A stretch of 64,000 nt of DNA from Polyodon spathula (taxonomy: Eukaryota > Chordata > Actinopteri > Acipenseriformes > Polyodontidae), in NCBI RefSeq assembly GCF_017654505.1, contig NC_054535.1:47129848-47193847 (forward strand), written 5' to 3'. Positions within the stretch are counted from its first letter, which is position 1; each line of letters begins with the position of its first letter. The notes beneath the pieces are model-generated. The model was not told the DNA's origin, did no database searches, and worked only from the letters and a program-made list of their open reading frames with translations. This document shows positions 10,809-50,494 of the stretch, in pieces. The translations under genes were made by a program, and so were the position numbers.

Positions 10809-13203
10809 GAGAGATAAAAGCAAACATTCAGAGTTGCATAAACTGTCATGTTGCAATCAGGTGTGCATTACTGCTGTTATGTCACAATGGAAGGAAAGGA
10901 ATGCTCATTTCCAGTGAAGCATCAAGTGCATACATGTTAGAATGCAAAAGCTGAAGTATGAAAATGTTTACAAGGCAGTTTTTCTATCAAGGGAGATAAT
11001 GAGAGGTATTACATGTTCTTGATATATAATCTGCCTTTCGAGGAAGAACTGCCATTCATGAAGGTTTGTAAAGCCTAATTACATTTTTTTTTTCCTGTGT
11101 GAATTGTTATAAAGAACCGACACATTAATATAAACATTCAAATTGAAGCAAGGTTATGGTGATGAAAGAAGTTACTAAGTGACATGGACAGTGGAATTTA
11201 ATGAAGGTTAGAGTAAATAAACTTGAATTTTAAAATGAAAATGCATAGTCATTAGATGAGGAGGTAGTTAAATGGACATGATATAAAACAGTGAAAAATA
11301 AAATCTAAATATGAAAAAAAACAAATATTAAATATGACATAAAATAAATGTTTAATGCAATGTCCTGCTGTACATAAAATAAAATAAATTATTTTTGCAG
11401 TGCTAAACTTGTATCGCTTTCCATTGCTTTGCAGAAACCATTCTTAGTTTTCATGTGCAAGTGCAGATATTTATTTTTTTGTTCTGAATTTACGGTAGCA
11501 TACTGGTAGTCATTTTAAAGTTTCCTATGCTTTTCCCACGCTTATACTACACATTTACTGTGTTTTCCCATTGATAACCACAGCTTTTACAATACATATG
11601 TTTGTTTAGCCATGCTTCCCTATGTTTTACCATGCTTTCTCTTTTATTGTTCTATACTTTACATCACTTTTACCACAGTCTACCACAGTAAACATTTAAA
11701 TGGGTTGTTGCCCTTACATTTTAATAATAGTGTCGTTTAAAACTCACGAACAATTAGGCAGCAGTATATTCTAGTTTTACATTATGTATTTACATGCAGG
11801 ATGTTTATCAGGTGTGGCTTACTGTGGCAGTAATAACTTTCCATGTCACCCCTCTGGTATATAGAACCTCATGATTTGTAATTCTCTACTACTGGCATGT
11901 GTTGGATTACAGTGTTTGTAGCTGAACTGACTAAAGCCCCTAGTGAACATTCAAGGACGCAGATCTAGGTGTAACATATTACACGTGTAAACAGTTGTAT
12001 AATATACTATGACATTTTAGGATTTTTATTCAAACTTGCTCTAGTATTTTTAGGAATCTTTTTAAATTTTGCATATACAACTTTAAATTGCAGTGGCTTA
12101 GAAGACATCAACATACGACTGTATAAATGATTAACCAATGCAAGATTTGCATCAAACAGTACGTTTTTGGTTAAACCTTTTATATTAATTTACATTAATT
12201 TATATAAATTTACTGTTAAAACATAAAAAATGTAATGAGATGTGAGAGCACAATTCCAACATTTGATCTTTTCCATGTCTATTCTATTGATCTAAACTGT
12301 TGAGGATCTCAATACAGCCGTCATTTAATTCATTATGTATTTTTACACAGAGAAATCAGAGGTTTTAAAGGGGTGGCATGGTGAGGGTTGTGAGCCGAAG
12401 CCACAAATGAAAATTAATGTTGGCTTATTTTTAAGTAAGGACTCAAATATGAAGACAATGTAGTTCTGGCTTTCTTATCAGCTTATTCGGTGAACAGTGC
12501 AGTGTCTTTTTCACTGGAATAAAACTTGATGGTATTTATCAACATCATAATCAGTATTTTAAAATAATACTGGTGTATTTTATTGGTCAAATATTTGAAA
12601 GCACATTAGTGTGTATGTTAGGTTCCCTAGTCGAAATACAACCCCATTGTTAAATTCAGAAATTGAAATTTGTGCATCGCAACGGTTGACTAACAATACT
12701 AAGTCTCTAGGCTCACAATGGGATCCCATCAGTTTCTATTTAAAATAGTTATAATAAAACAACACCTAAATGAATAAGGCTCAATGTCATAAAGTTTTGT
12801 TTGTGGGACACAATTGCAAGTTACACCATGTTTAAATAAAACTGCAGCTATCACAAAACTAGTAAAAAGAATTTGGTTAATTTAAGAAAACTAAATTGTT
12901 TCTAATTGTTTCTTCCTAGTTCTAACATGGTTTCAATAATGCACTTTCTTTTTTATCCATCAGAAAAATCCTGTTCTACGTAACCAGAATTTGTGAACAT
13001 ATATTACAGAGAACACTGGCAGTTAAGCTGTAAGACACACAGTTTAGAGTGAATTGGTATAGATTATCCATTTCTTGTAAGCAGTGAAAAAGCCGTAATT
13101 AATAACTGTCTTTTTATATGCATTAGGAATTTAGAAATCATTGATACCTGTCTCCTTTGGCTTTGCATAGTTAGCTCAATGTCTTCTCTTGGATGGTTGA
13201 CTT
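10809..13203. other. Downstream flank of glra3, includes its 3' UTR
   Basis: No coding region is recognised. The glra3 3' UTR must begin at 13203 and run towards lower coordinates. Several AATAAA signals exist on the minus strand (for example near 12577, 12027 and 11470), and I cannot choose between them. Confidence 0.4.
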
Positions 13204-41072
<27,869 letters not shown>

Positions 41073-41194
41073 CTGGAAGCAAACAAAAAAAAAAAAATGT
41101 ATATCTTTACTATTCCCAGTATGTTATTATCACTGGTATGGGTGTGGGTTGTGAGTTCAGATTTATACATGTATGAATGTTAAAATTACCGCTA

Positions 41195-41790
41195 TGGTAA
41201 CAGTATCCTGGGAGACAGTCAGCATGGTTTTAGGAAAGGGAGATCATGTCTATCTAACCTGCTTGATTTTTTTGAGGATGCAACATCGACAATGGATAAT
41301 TGCAAAGCATATGACATGGTTTATTTAGATTTCCAGAAAGTGTTTGACAAAGTCCCGCATAAAAGATGAATTCTCAAACTGAACACAGTAGGGATTCAAA
41401 GAAACGCATGTACATGGATTAGGGAGTGGTTAACATGTAGAAAACAAAAAGTATTGATTAGAGGAGAAACCTCAAAATGGAGCGAGGTAACCAGTGGTGT
41501 ACCACAGGGATCAGTATTAGGTCATCTGCTATTCCTAATCTACATGAATGACTTAGATTCTGGTACAGTAAGCAAACTTGTTAAATTTGCAGACAACACA
41601 AAAATAGGAGGAGTGGCACACACTGTTGCAGCAGCAAAGATCATTCAAAATGATCTAGACAAGATTCAGAACTGGGCAGACACATGGCAAATGACATTTA
41701 ATAAAGAAAAGTTTAAGGTACTGCATGCAGGCAATACAAATTATAATATGTATTAGAAATATCATATGGGAGATACTGAAATTGAAGAAG
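41195..41790 (+). pseudogene. LINE reverse transcriptase fragment
   Basis: A non-LTR reverse transcriptase palm region. Blocks in order are DSQHGFRKGRSCLSNLL, VYLDFQKVFDKVPHKR, SEVTSGVPQGSVLGHLLFLI (motif B) and KLVKFADNTKIGGV (motif C). Motif C reads FADN instead of the catalytic FADD. A stop follows HKR and the fragment ends after NTNYNMY. It probably belongs to the same L2/CR1-type family as the 3' fragments elsewhere in the window. It lies about 120 bp upstream of glra3 exon 2, in opposite orientation. Confidence 0.85.
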
Positions 41791-41899
41791 GAATCCCCTG
41801 CTCACTTCCAGTTTGACAAACACATACCTGAATTCACAAACAAACACAAATATGAATACTAATAGCATGGGCACGAATACAGATGCAGACACAGATTTT

Positions 41900-41900
41900 G

Positions 41901-41955
<55 letters not shown>
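41900..41955. repeat. (TA)n microsatellite
   Basis: About 56 bp of TA repeat. Confidence 0.95.
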
Positions 41956-41958
<3 letters not shown>

Positions 41959-42825
41959 AAAAGGCATAATACCACAGTAGTGACATCAAAAAGTGGTAAT
42001 TCCTCCAGAGGAAAATATACTTGAACTTTGACCCATTCGACTCCTCGAGACCATCACTTTCAATTCTAACACAAAATTTCAATCAAGACCCACAGTACAG
42101 AAATGTTCATTAATGATCAACAAATTAAAATACGTTAAAAAAAAAGAAAGAAAAAAATGTAAAGCTGTGTGGCCAAGTGCCCACTCCTGTGTGTATTTAT
42201 ATGTTCTTTGTTGCATGTGGAGTGTTAATGTTTATAGGTATTGCTGCACGGGATAAAAATGGGCTTGTGTATCACAAGTGATTTCAAATATATAGTTGTA
42301 TTTAGGCACAAGGATTGCACAAACACGTCACGTGCATTTAAAGTATGTAATAGTATGTGAGCACGGGGATTGCACAAATTAGTTCACATGCTGGGATTCA
42401 AGTGAATAATTAATTAGTAATTGAATCTTGGCACAGCACGTATATAGATGCACGTGGACACTCTAAGTCTCATTCGTCAGGAAAGAAAGTCGCCAATATC
42501 TGGTGAACAGGAGTAAAGTAATAGCTACTTCGTGAAGGACGACCAGCGGGTCCTGCGACACAAACAAACCAAAACCCCAGTGTTTGTCCTTTTGTGATGG
42601 TTGTGTCATGAAACAAGGGGTATGTTCCATAATTGTCTTAAGTATTCAGGCTAATCAGAGGTTAGCAAGATTCGATTAACCCGATAATTGAAGTCAGGCT
42701 ATCTCCGTTCCTCGACGGCGAATACAGGCTAAAAGTGTCTCGTTAACTCGATTCCGACTTAAGAAATCCGGGTAATTGCGCGTGCTCTTGCTACCTCAAA
42801 GGGAGAATCGCAGAGCACTGAAACA

Positions 42826-43010
42826 ATGATCTTCACAAAAGATGACATTGAAAGAGGGAGCAACTTTTTTTCAGCCTGACTGAGCAAGAGCTTATAATGG
42901 AAAGTTTTGAGGAATATAAAAGCATTATCACAACTAAATGCAACACTGCTGCTGCTGCCAAGTCCAGAGAGGAAGCATGGAAAAAAACTGCAGATAAGCT
43001 AAATGCTTAA
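42826..43010 (+). pseudogene. Harbinger Myb/SANT-like protein remnant
   Basis: In Harbinger elements this DNA-binding partner brings the transposase to the nucleus and to the ends. From 42873 the frame reads SLTEQELIMESFEEYKSIIT, then TKCNTAAAAKSREEAWKK and TADKLNA to a TAA: a tryptophan-bearing helical domain like NAIF1-type SANT domains. The start (ATG at 42826, MIFTKDDIERGSN) is one base out of frame because of a T run near 42865. The family's C-terminal part is missing. Confidence 0.65.
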
Positions 43011-43224
43011 GTTTTTTTTTTTTTTAATTTGTGGAGCACTGCACATGCGACAATGATGTCGCAGGATCTGTCACAGATCATCTGAGAATAATTGAGGTCA
43101 AGTCATGGATGATGTACAGTATTATCCAAAGTCTGACACCTACTGTCTAGCACTGGCATTGTATAATTGCCATTAAAATGTTGGATTATTTGCATCAGTT
43201 GCTGAATTGTAGCTAATTTTTAAT

Positions 43225-43860
43225 TTCATGTAAGTGATAACATCATAAGTACTTGTACATTAATGCTGTGAAAGGATTTCCTGTTCACAAAATCTGCCTC
43301 ATTTGGTCCTGAGGGTGCCTTGATGGGGATCTGACTGCAGTCCACACCAAGACACTCTGCATAATAATGTAGCCTACTTAATAAACGATAACTGGGATTA
43401 CCTATTCATTAAATTGCATATAACCTAGTAAATTACCTGCGACTGCATAGAAGCCCTCTTTGATGGCGTTTCCCCTTGTATGTCCCGGAAATGTGACGAA
43501 CATATTAAGAAATCTCTTTAGGGCGAGGTAGACCCTTCAGACTGCACGGCATGCAGGGGCTTTGCCGATATAGCAAAAAAGTGCAGCCCTATGCATATAG
43601 TCTGTGTTACTGTCAACACACGGCTGCGGCGGGTGGTAATGTACGGCTCAAGTAGATTTATTAGGTAAATGATACCTTGACGACCGAATCTATAGCGCTC
43701 AAATACAAAACATCTGAATGATGCAAAGGATCTTGGCGATCTCTCAATACTCTTTCCCTACGAAAAGCTAATCTAATTAAAATTGCTCCTTGATCTATGG
43801 GATCTCTAAGGAAGGGCGTTGCCATTTTAGAGGGGTGTGTCAAGTGCTTTCATTGGGTAG
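43225..43860 (-). pseudogene. Harbinger transposase fragment with an intron
   Basis: The minus strand gives LEPYITTRRSRVLTVTQ-like and ICIGLHFFA-like blocks, then FPGHTRGNAIKEGFYAVA. Next comes an intron with GT-AG ends (about 43436 down to 43357, 80 bp), and then CLGVDCSQIPIKAPSGPNEA and DFVNRKSFHSINVQVLM. The latter carries an Asp of the DDE nuclease. Frames are broken in the first part and the C-terminal third is absent. Confidence 0.7.
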
Positions 43861-44300
43861 AAGTACAAGTTTTTATACACAGATCCGGCTAACTTTAAGT
43901 TAGCCTGCGCTGGAGCAGGTTTAAGATTAAGGATGTGTTGCTATGGTAACTTAGTCGGCTAGACTTTAAACTTGCTTCGAGGAACGGAAAAAGCCAGACT
44001 TCTGTCAAGTTATCCTGAGAGTTATCCGGCTAACTCAGTTAGCCAGCTACGAGGAATAGGGCCCAGGACGGACCTGTGTCATATTGTATTGTGAGGGTTT
44101 TGTTTCTGCTTGCTTGTTGTCATTGTTAGACAGCTAACACAATCCGGAGCTGTAGCCAAGGGCCAGCGCAAAACATTGCACTGTGTATCACAATTAATTG
44201 TATTTGTACCACGAGCACTACAGCACGCACTATTGGACTGGTGACTGTGTTTGTACATCGTGGTGTTTTATAGCGTGTTATTTTTTGTGGGACTGTAACA

Positions 44301-44745
44301 TTGCTGTGTACTGCCAGATCATTATTCTTTTCTGCCTGGTCATCAGACCATCTGGATTACAAATTAATAAACAAACCATTTCACCCGTACTTTGTTGTCT
44401 GTTTGTTTCAATTGGATTACTACACCTGTTATTCACCTACAGATCACTTACCAATTTCCCACACATTGTGTCAGAACCGGGACGACAGTGTCAGGCCAAG
44501 AATACTGCAGGTGAATTTTTTGTTTTTTTTCAAGAGGAGTGTTTTTTCTTGGGAAAAAAATAGGAAAGAATGGCAGAAGGCAGCAGCTGCACCAAGAGAG
44601 GAACAGCAGCCCGGGTGTTATTGCTGCACTGAGCCGGGGCATTCCAGCACGAACTGTGCCTGGTACCCTCTCTGACAGCCACCCGAGCTATGCCCCATCT
44701 GTGGAGGTGAGCAGTACATGACCCGCTGCCCTGTCCATCAGGAGA
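44301..44745 (+). pseudogene. Gag-like zinc-knuckle remnant
   Basis: Reads CYCCTEPGHSSTNC, a CX2CX4HX4C zinc knuckle of retroelement nucleocapsid type, at about 44618-44660. A second, damaged knuckle (CPICGGEQYMTRC) follows after a stop at 44675. It lies soon after the 5' LTR and a TGTGTCAGAACCGGGA stretch that is the likely primer-binding region (from 44468). Only the knuckle portion is recognisable. The open frame starting at 44301 belongs partly to the LTR. Confidence 0.5.
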
Positions 44746-45021
44746 GGGAGGAGCAGGGGTCACCTCGGTCTCCACCACCAGCAGGGGAAGTTTGACTTCT
44801 GCTCTCACCACCACAACAGCAAGAGCGGCCAGTGAACCAGTTCCACTGGGGCACCAGGGACGGAAAAGAGGATTATCGCTGGAGGGACTGCGCCGAGGTG
44901 CTACCGAGCTAGTGTGGGCAATGTGAGGAAGGGGAACACGACTGGTCAGGACGCCCCTAAGCCAGTTCGATAGCGCCCAGACAGGGGGAGCACGAGCATC
45001 CAGTGCCCAGACGGGGCATGC

Positions 45022-45768
45022 ATGAGCATCCAAAGCCCAAGGGGAGCTGATCATACCTCCACTGCAAGAGAAAGACTACCCGCTGTTCCCCCCTTCGCTG
45101 CCAGGGGAAGGCTGCTTGCCACTCCCACCTCCACCACAAAAGGGAGAGCAGCAGGAGTTACCTCTGCCTCCACTGCAAGAGAGAGAGAGCAGCAGGAGCT
45201 ACCTCTGCTTCCACTGCCTCCACCACCTGGAGGAGAGCAGCAGGAGCTGCCTGCTTCCACAGCAAGAGAGAGTGAGCAGCAGGAGCTACCTCTGCTTCCA
45301 CAGCCTCCACCACCAAGAAGAGAGCAGCAGAAACTGCCTCTGCCTCCACTACAAGAGGGAGACTGCCTGCAGCTTCCACCTCCACCACAAGAGAAAGGAC
45401 CAGGACATGATGCTGGCATTCCTGAGCAGCCACTGCATAGGCTGCTGAGGGGAGCACAGGAGAAAACAGCCCCACTGCAGCCACTGCCAGAGTGGTCAAC
45501 ACCAGCACCACTTCCTGACTCAATCCACAGGGGGAGAAGTGGCGCTCCTGCTGCCGCTTCCTGGGCCAGGGGCTCCCCTCCTAAAGTCACCGCCCAGGGA
45601 TGCCTTCACATTACCGCCTGGGGATGCCTGCTATGCACCGCCCAAGGATGCCTGCTCCACATCGCCTGGGGTTGCCTGCTGCTCCGCATCACCTGGGGTT
45701 ACCTGATCCTCCGCATCGCCTGGGGAGACCAGCTCGCTATTGCCAGGAGATACCTACCATGTAGGTAG
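45022..45768 (+). CDS. Proline-rich repeat ORF of the LTR element
   Basis: 248 codons with no premature stop, the longest open frame in the window. The middle is built of repeats around EQQELPLLP, LPPPPGGEQQELP, PPPPRREQQKLPLPPLQEG and LQLPPPPQEKG. The end has degenerate repeats of AWGCLL, AQGCLL and AWGDQL. There is no membrane segment or catalytic motif. GC content is far above that of the neighbours. It lies between the zinc knuckle and the 3' LTR, so it belongs to the retroelement, perhaps as a gag-derived or captured low-complexity protein. Function unknown; frames are also open on the opposite strand, which the repeat explains. Confidence 0.5.
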   Translation: MSIQSPRGADHTSTARERLPAVPPFAARGRLLATPTSTTKGRAAGVTSASTAREREQQELPLLPLPPPPGGEQQELPASTARESEQQELPLLPQPPPPRREQQKLPLPPLQEGDCLQLPPPPQEKGPGHDAGIPEQPLHRLLRGAQEKTAPLQPLPEWSTPAPLPDSIHRGRSGAPAAASWARGSPPKVTAQGCLHITAWGCLLCTAQGCLLHIAWGCLLLRITWGYLILRIAWGDQLAIARRYLPCR

Positions 45769-45866
45769 TTTGCTGCTGACCTCCAGGGATTTGCTGGGGT
45801 TGGAGGAGCCAGCCTTAGAGCTGCTAGCACATCTGCTGACAATCTCGCCAATGGCAGCATTGGCAG

Positions 45867-46213
45867 TGTGTGTATTTATTTGTTCTGTGTTGTGTGTGGA
45901 GTGTTAACGTTGGTGTATAGATATTGCTGCATGGGATATAAATGGGTCTGTGTATCACAAGTAATTTAAAATATATAGTTGTATTTAGCAACGGGGATTG
46001 CACTTCACGTGTATTTAATGTATGTCATAGTAGGTGAGCACTGGGATTATACAAATGAGTTCACATGCTGGGATTCAAGTGAATAATTAATTAGTAATTG
46101 AATCCCGGCACAACAGTATATATAGATGCACGTTTCAGTCACTCAGGGTTGGGTGTTCAGGGAGAAAGAACAGGAGAGAGAAGGAGAAAAGAAAAACAAT
46201 TGCTATGTTGCTC
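45867..46213 (+). mobile_element. 3' LTR (5' half) of the LTR element
   Basis: Matches the 5' LTR from TGTGTGTATTTAT through GTATATATAGATGCACG. It breaks off near 46213, where a palindromic MITE begins, so the poly(A) half of the LTR is missing or replaced. Confidence 0.75.
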
Positions 46214-46221
46214 TTTTTTTG

Positions 46222-46344
46222 CTCTTTAGTCAGTTACAGGAAAACTATTCTAATCTCAGGTTTCTATGACAGTTTATAAATTACTCGTTCTTTGGTCGCA
46301 TAATTTATGATATCACAGAATCCTGTAACTCACTGAAGCCCATC

Positions 46345-46350
<6 letters not shown>
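46222..46350. mobile_element. Palindromic MITE copy 1
   Basis: A near-palindrome with arms GTCAGTTACAGGAAAAC...TTTATAAATTAC and GTAACTCACTGAAGCCC around a short loop (CGTTCTTTGGTCGCA). It belongs to the same family as 59592-59751, and (TA)n follows at once. Confidence 0.75.

Positions 46351-46406
<56 letters not shown>
46347..46406. repeat. (TA)n microsatellite
   Basis: TA repeat abutting the MITE end. Confidence 0.95.
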
Positions 46407-46412
<6 letters not shown>

Positions 46413-47520
46413 CTGCTTAATTTCTTTTCTTTCTACACAGCTGAAGAAAGGTTTTTTGTCCAAAAAGTCCTAAAATAAAATATTTTTTAATCCTTTAAAC
46501 CTTTTGTGTATTTGTGTACTTCCAATAAAAACCTTTTCATTTTTGTGCAGTGCAGTTGCAGTACACCTCCTTTTAAACCTATGTATAAATCAATGGCCTT
46601 GTTGCAACCATCTTAGATCCAACCTTGAGCTCAGTCTGGCAATTTGCAGCCACTCTTGTTTCCTACCCTTACCGGTGTTAATGAAGAGACTACCGGCTGT
46701 TTGATCAAGTCAGGTGCAAGCAGATCACTGGTGTGCTGAGTGGGACTATAGGCGGTTGCGAAGAGGCCATAAACAGGGTTCAAAATTAATCTGCGTTGAA
46801 GCATAGAACTGTACACGACGAATGATCATGCAGTATCCTCTATATATTCAGCCATGTAGTCAAAATAATATACTTTCATTTCAAGCCTGCGGTCATAGCG
46901 TTCACTTTACCCCTTTAAGTTAACTGAATTTCCAGAGTTAATTCAGCTTTTTAATAAAAAAGAAGAAAAAAATAACATGTAGCATGCATCACTAGCAATA
47001 AGGCATAAAGTCTTCAGGGTATAGTTGAGAATGACAGAAAGTATAACATGGCGAGACATGTGTCAGAGTTGCTGAAGCATTTACAGGGATACTCTGACTG
47101 AACAGCTAAGTGAGATTAACAGAAAGCAACAGCACACAGTCAAGCAGGAGCTGGCAGATGAAATCTAATAGGTTATAACAGTCCACAATCCCTAGCCTTC
47201 ATCATTAAAAGATCATTAAGCTACCGCAATGAAAAAGTGCTGTAGTAACTTTGTTTTTAAATACAGAAATACTTGACACGATTTATGTAAAAAAAACCAC
47301 AATTTCTTAACTTTCAAAAAAATGCTTAAAATAACACAGAAAAAATGTAAACTAAAAAAGACAGAAAGATGAAACTGGATGCACAATTTCATTTCTTTAA
47401 GCTTTTATGAAATTATCTTCAAGTATTGGCCATTGATTTTAAAACAGGCAGCAATAATGGTCTGTCTTAATAAAGTGTAGCAAATGAAAACACACATTTA
47501 AATAGAACTGTAGCAAGTCT
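46407..47520. other. Intergenic, little recognised
   Basis: A possible repeat end (GCTGAAGAAAGGTTTTTTGT near 46440) is the only pattern noted. No gene was found. Confidence 0.35.
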
Positions 47521-47592
47521 AATATATATATTACTATATATATATAATATATATATATAATATATATATATTGATATATATATAATATAAAC
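47521..47592. repeat. Imperfect (TA)n tract
   Basis: TA repeats with irregular AATA and TTGATA interruptions. Confidence 0.9.
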
Positions 47593-47772
47593 AACATTTT
47601 GTCGTTTTTTTAACACATTTGTGGAACCAAAACACTTATATTTAAAAGATTTACGTGGATGCTCAAGCCTGGTGCTGTCGGTAGCCCGCAACAATAATAA
47701 AGCCCCTGGCAACAAATCCCCAGCTATGCTAATTTAATACATTGGGGTAAAAACAGGACATGTCTGGTAACC

Positions 47773-48570
47773 CTAATGTATCCTGTGAATTTGGTCTACA
47801 TGACAGTGCACCATTCTACCACCTCCTAACAACACTGTATATGAAGCTGGTTCAGTAACTTCTTGAACAGTCGCTGGTATCCATTTTTGGCCATGACCAA
47901 AGTTTTGAGTGTACACAGAATCTCTTGTTGCAAAGCTCCATGCTTTTACATGCTTATTATGGTTTTCCTTGTGTTTCAATTGTTTTTGTTGTACCCCTGA
48001 GATCCCTGGATTCAGAGGATCAAGTGTGGATCTCAGTTTCAAACCCATTAACATCTCTTCCGGGCACAATCCTGAAGTAGACTGTGGTGTCATTCTATAG
48101 CTAAATCATGCACAAGATATTTTTGTTTCCAGGGTGTCTCCTGATAGTTTATTTACGCACTCTTTGAATGTCTACACGACCAGTTCAGCTAACCCATTCG
48201 AAGATGGCTGATACGGAGCAGATGTTACATTCCATCTCATCAACTCACTGAATTCTGTAATGACAAAGGGAGTTCCAATATCAGACACTACCATCTCACC
48301 ATCTGAAAGTTTTTCTATGGTAGCCCTTGAGGTCGATGTGTGCATAGGATAAACATCAATCCATTTAGAATGTGCATCCACGATGACTAAAGAAATGGTC
48401 CAACATAATCAATATGTCACCTCCAAGGCTTTTCTGGCCACTCCTAGAGCTTTTCTATGCTCTTGACATGTTACACAAGACTGTACTTTTCTTTCAATCT
48501 CCTCATCCATTTTTGGCCACATGTAGCTTCTTGCCAGCCCTTTCATTCGTGTGATACCAGGATTAGATTA
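47773..48570 (-). pseudogene. Gypsy integrase region
   Basis: From about 48560: GITRMKGLARSYMWPKMDEE and CVTCQEHRKAL (end of the HHCC zinc domain). Then VDAHSKWIDVYPMHTST (catalytic-core Asp), GTPFVITEFSELM, SAPYQPSSNGLAE (core Glu region), and to 47773 the C-terminal part (FGHGQKWIPATVQEVTEPAS). Several stops interrupt it. Confidence 0.85.
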
Positions 48571-49629
48571 GTGTAATTGTTACATTACAGATTGATGACC
48601 TTGCTTTGGTAAAACAACACAGGCTCCTCACAACACACATCCATACTGTACACTGAGCTCCTGTTTTCTTGAAAGGAACAGTGTGAATTCAGTTTCTGTA
48701 ATAAAATTAGGCCACCCCCTAATAACATACTCATGGATTTGAGAACAATGGATCCTTTCCTGTCCAGGACCTAACCTGTGCAGCTGTAAGGTGTCCATGT
48801 GATCCAGCAGTAGTACTATGTCCTCTTGGGTATCCTTTATGGGTCCCTCAGGCAGTGGAAGACAACTTAAAAAGAATCAGCATTTCTGTGGTCTTTACCT
48901 GCTTTATACACTATAATATATTCATAAGCTCTGAGTGTTATTGCCCACCTCTGAATCATTGATGAGGCCATCTGTGGTACTGATTTCATTTAATTAAAGA
49001 GAGAAATCAATGGCTTGTGGTCAATACAGATGGTGAAGTGCCTTCCATGGATATAGCTGTGAAATCTCTGCACTCCAAAAATTATAGCCAGTTCCTCCTT
49101 GTTTAACTGTGAATAATTTCCCTCAGCAGCTGTAAGAGTTCTGGAAACAAATCAAATAGGTTTGTCCAATCCATCTGTCATGTGGTGTGAAAGGATAACA
49201 CCTACTTCATAGGTTAAAGCATCATAAGAGAGAATGAGGTGTTTATCTCCATCATAATGAACTAAAACGTCTGATAATTGCACTGATTTTTTAGAAGCCT
49301 CAAAAGCCATCTTGCTCTGACCCTCAATGCCACTTCACATCCTTCCACAAAAGTTAATGTAAGGGCATCCAGAGGGTTGATAAGTTTATGTAAGGGCATC
49401 AAGAGGGTAAATAAGTTGGGAAGAAACTTGTTGTAGTAGTTTAACCGTCCTAAGTATGCCTTTAATTCTAACACGTTATCTGACAAGGAGTCTCATGAAT
49501 TGCCTGTACCTTCTCTTTTTCCTGTAACATCTACTTTGACCCAAGAACACCACTTCTTTTCAAGGGAAAGTATACTTCTTTTCAGACAAAGTCCTGCTTT
49601 TTAAGCCTTTTCAACACTTATATCAAGCT

Positions 49630-50060
49630 CTGTATATGCTCCCCTTCTGCCAGGCCAGTCACCAGGATGTCATCCAGATACACTGCCACATGCGGGATCC
49701 CTTGCAGTAAACCCTTCCATTGTCCATTGAAGAAATAGCAGGTGCTGATGAGATGCTGAAAGGCAAACGGTTATATCTGAATAAACCCTTGTGGGTATTA
49801 ACAGTGACTTATTTCTCGGAGTCCTCATCCAGTACAATTTGTTGGTAGGCATGGCTCATGTCCAATTTCGTGAACCTCTCTCCACCTGCAAGGACTGAAA
49901 ACAAATCATCAATTCTGGGAACTGGATACTGTTCCAGACATGCCACTCAGATAACAGTTACTTTATAGTCTCCACATATTCTCACTGAGCCATCGGGCTT
50001 CAGTACAAGCACTATGGGTGCAGCGTAGTCTGAACTCTGGTTCAATGATCTCTTTCAGAA
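49630..50060 (-). pseudogene. Gypsy reverse transcriptase core
   Basis: Blocks in order on the minus strand: VLVLKPDGSVRICGDYKV, YPVPRIDDLFSVLAGGERFT, KLDMSHAYQQIVLDEDSEK (the first catalytic Asp is in KLDM), NTHKGLFRYNRLPF and AVYLDDILVTGLAE (the YLDD box). At least two stops and a frameshift interrupt it. The RNase H-linked stretch LKAYLGRLNYYNKFLPNL follows at about 49400-49460. Confidence 0.85.
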
Positions 50061-50494
50061 GACGGTTCAGCTCAGCCTCTACATTTGGTTTCACAGCATA
50101 TGGAACTGATTTTGGCTTAAAGAACAGTGGGGTTGTGCTTCACTGCAAAGTACCCAGTTCTTCTTTGAACACTGTTTCATGTATAGCTAGCACATCCTGC
50201 AGTGTTTGATTTCATAACTGTGACATTTGATTGATTGGTCTCCAATCCATAGTCAGTTCAGCTATCCAGCCTCTGCCAGGTAGGTTGGGTCCTGAACCAG
50301 TCACGACTTCTAGTGGCAATTCTTTGGTATGTCACTGTTACTTGGGCCACTAAAAGTATGTCCACAGTTTCTCCTGTATAGGTCCTCAGGTTAATCGTAC
50401 ATGTCTGAAGTTCAGGAACTTATTTATTGTTCCACAATTCTGTTTGCTATTGCTATGTTTACTATTAATGTCCAGCATAAGAGTGATAGGTGCT

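Larger units (their letters stand above)
42612..44063. mobile_element. Harbinger-type DNA transposon
   Basis: The ends are imperfect inverted repeats of about 100 bp. The left arm carries GTCAGGCT and TCCGTTCCTCG; the right arm, inverted, reads GTCTGGCT and TCCGTTCCTCG, starting GGGCCCTATTCCTCGTAGC. It carries the two genes that mark the superfamily, a Myb/SANT-like protein and a transposase, on opposite strands. The 3-bp target duplication could not be confirmed. Confidence 0.75.
42168..46213 (+). mobile_element. Non-autonomous LTR retroelement with nested Harbinger
   Basis: The 5' LTR starts TGTGGCCAAGTGCCC (42168), is split by a Harbinger element (about 42612-44063), and resumes to about 44465. 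The related 3' LTR lies at about 45867-46213. The two share long blocks such as GGAGTGTTAA, GTGTATCACAAGT, ATATATAGTTGTATTTAG and GAATAATTAATTAGTAATTG. Between the LTRs are a zinc-knuckle remnant and a proline-rich ORF, with no pol. It would have depended on another element for its enzymes. Confidence 0.8.

Noticed and set aside
44530..45054. A 174-codon minus-strand frame
   Set aside because: Reverse shadow of the GC-rich retroelement interior; no motif.
45051..45590. Cys/Ser/Gly-rich frame on the minus strand
   Set aside because: It is the reverse shadow of the proline-rich repeat ORF; both result from the repeat.
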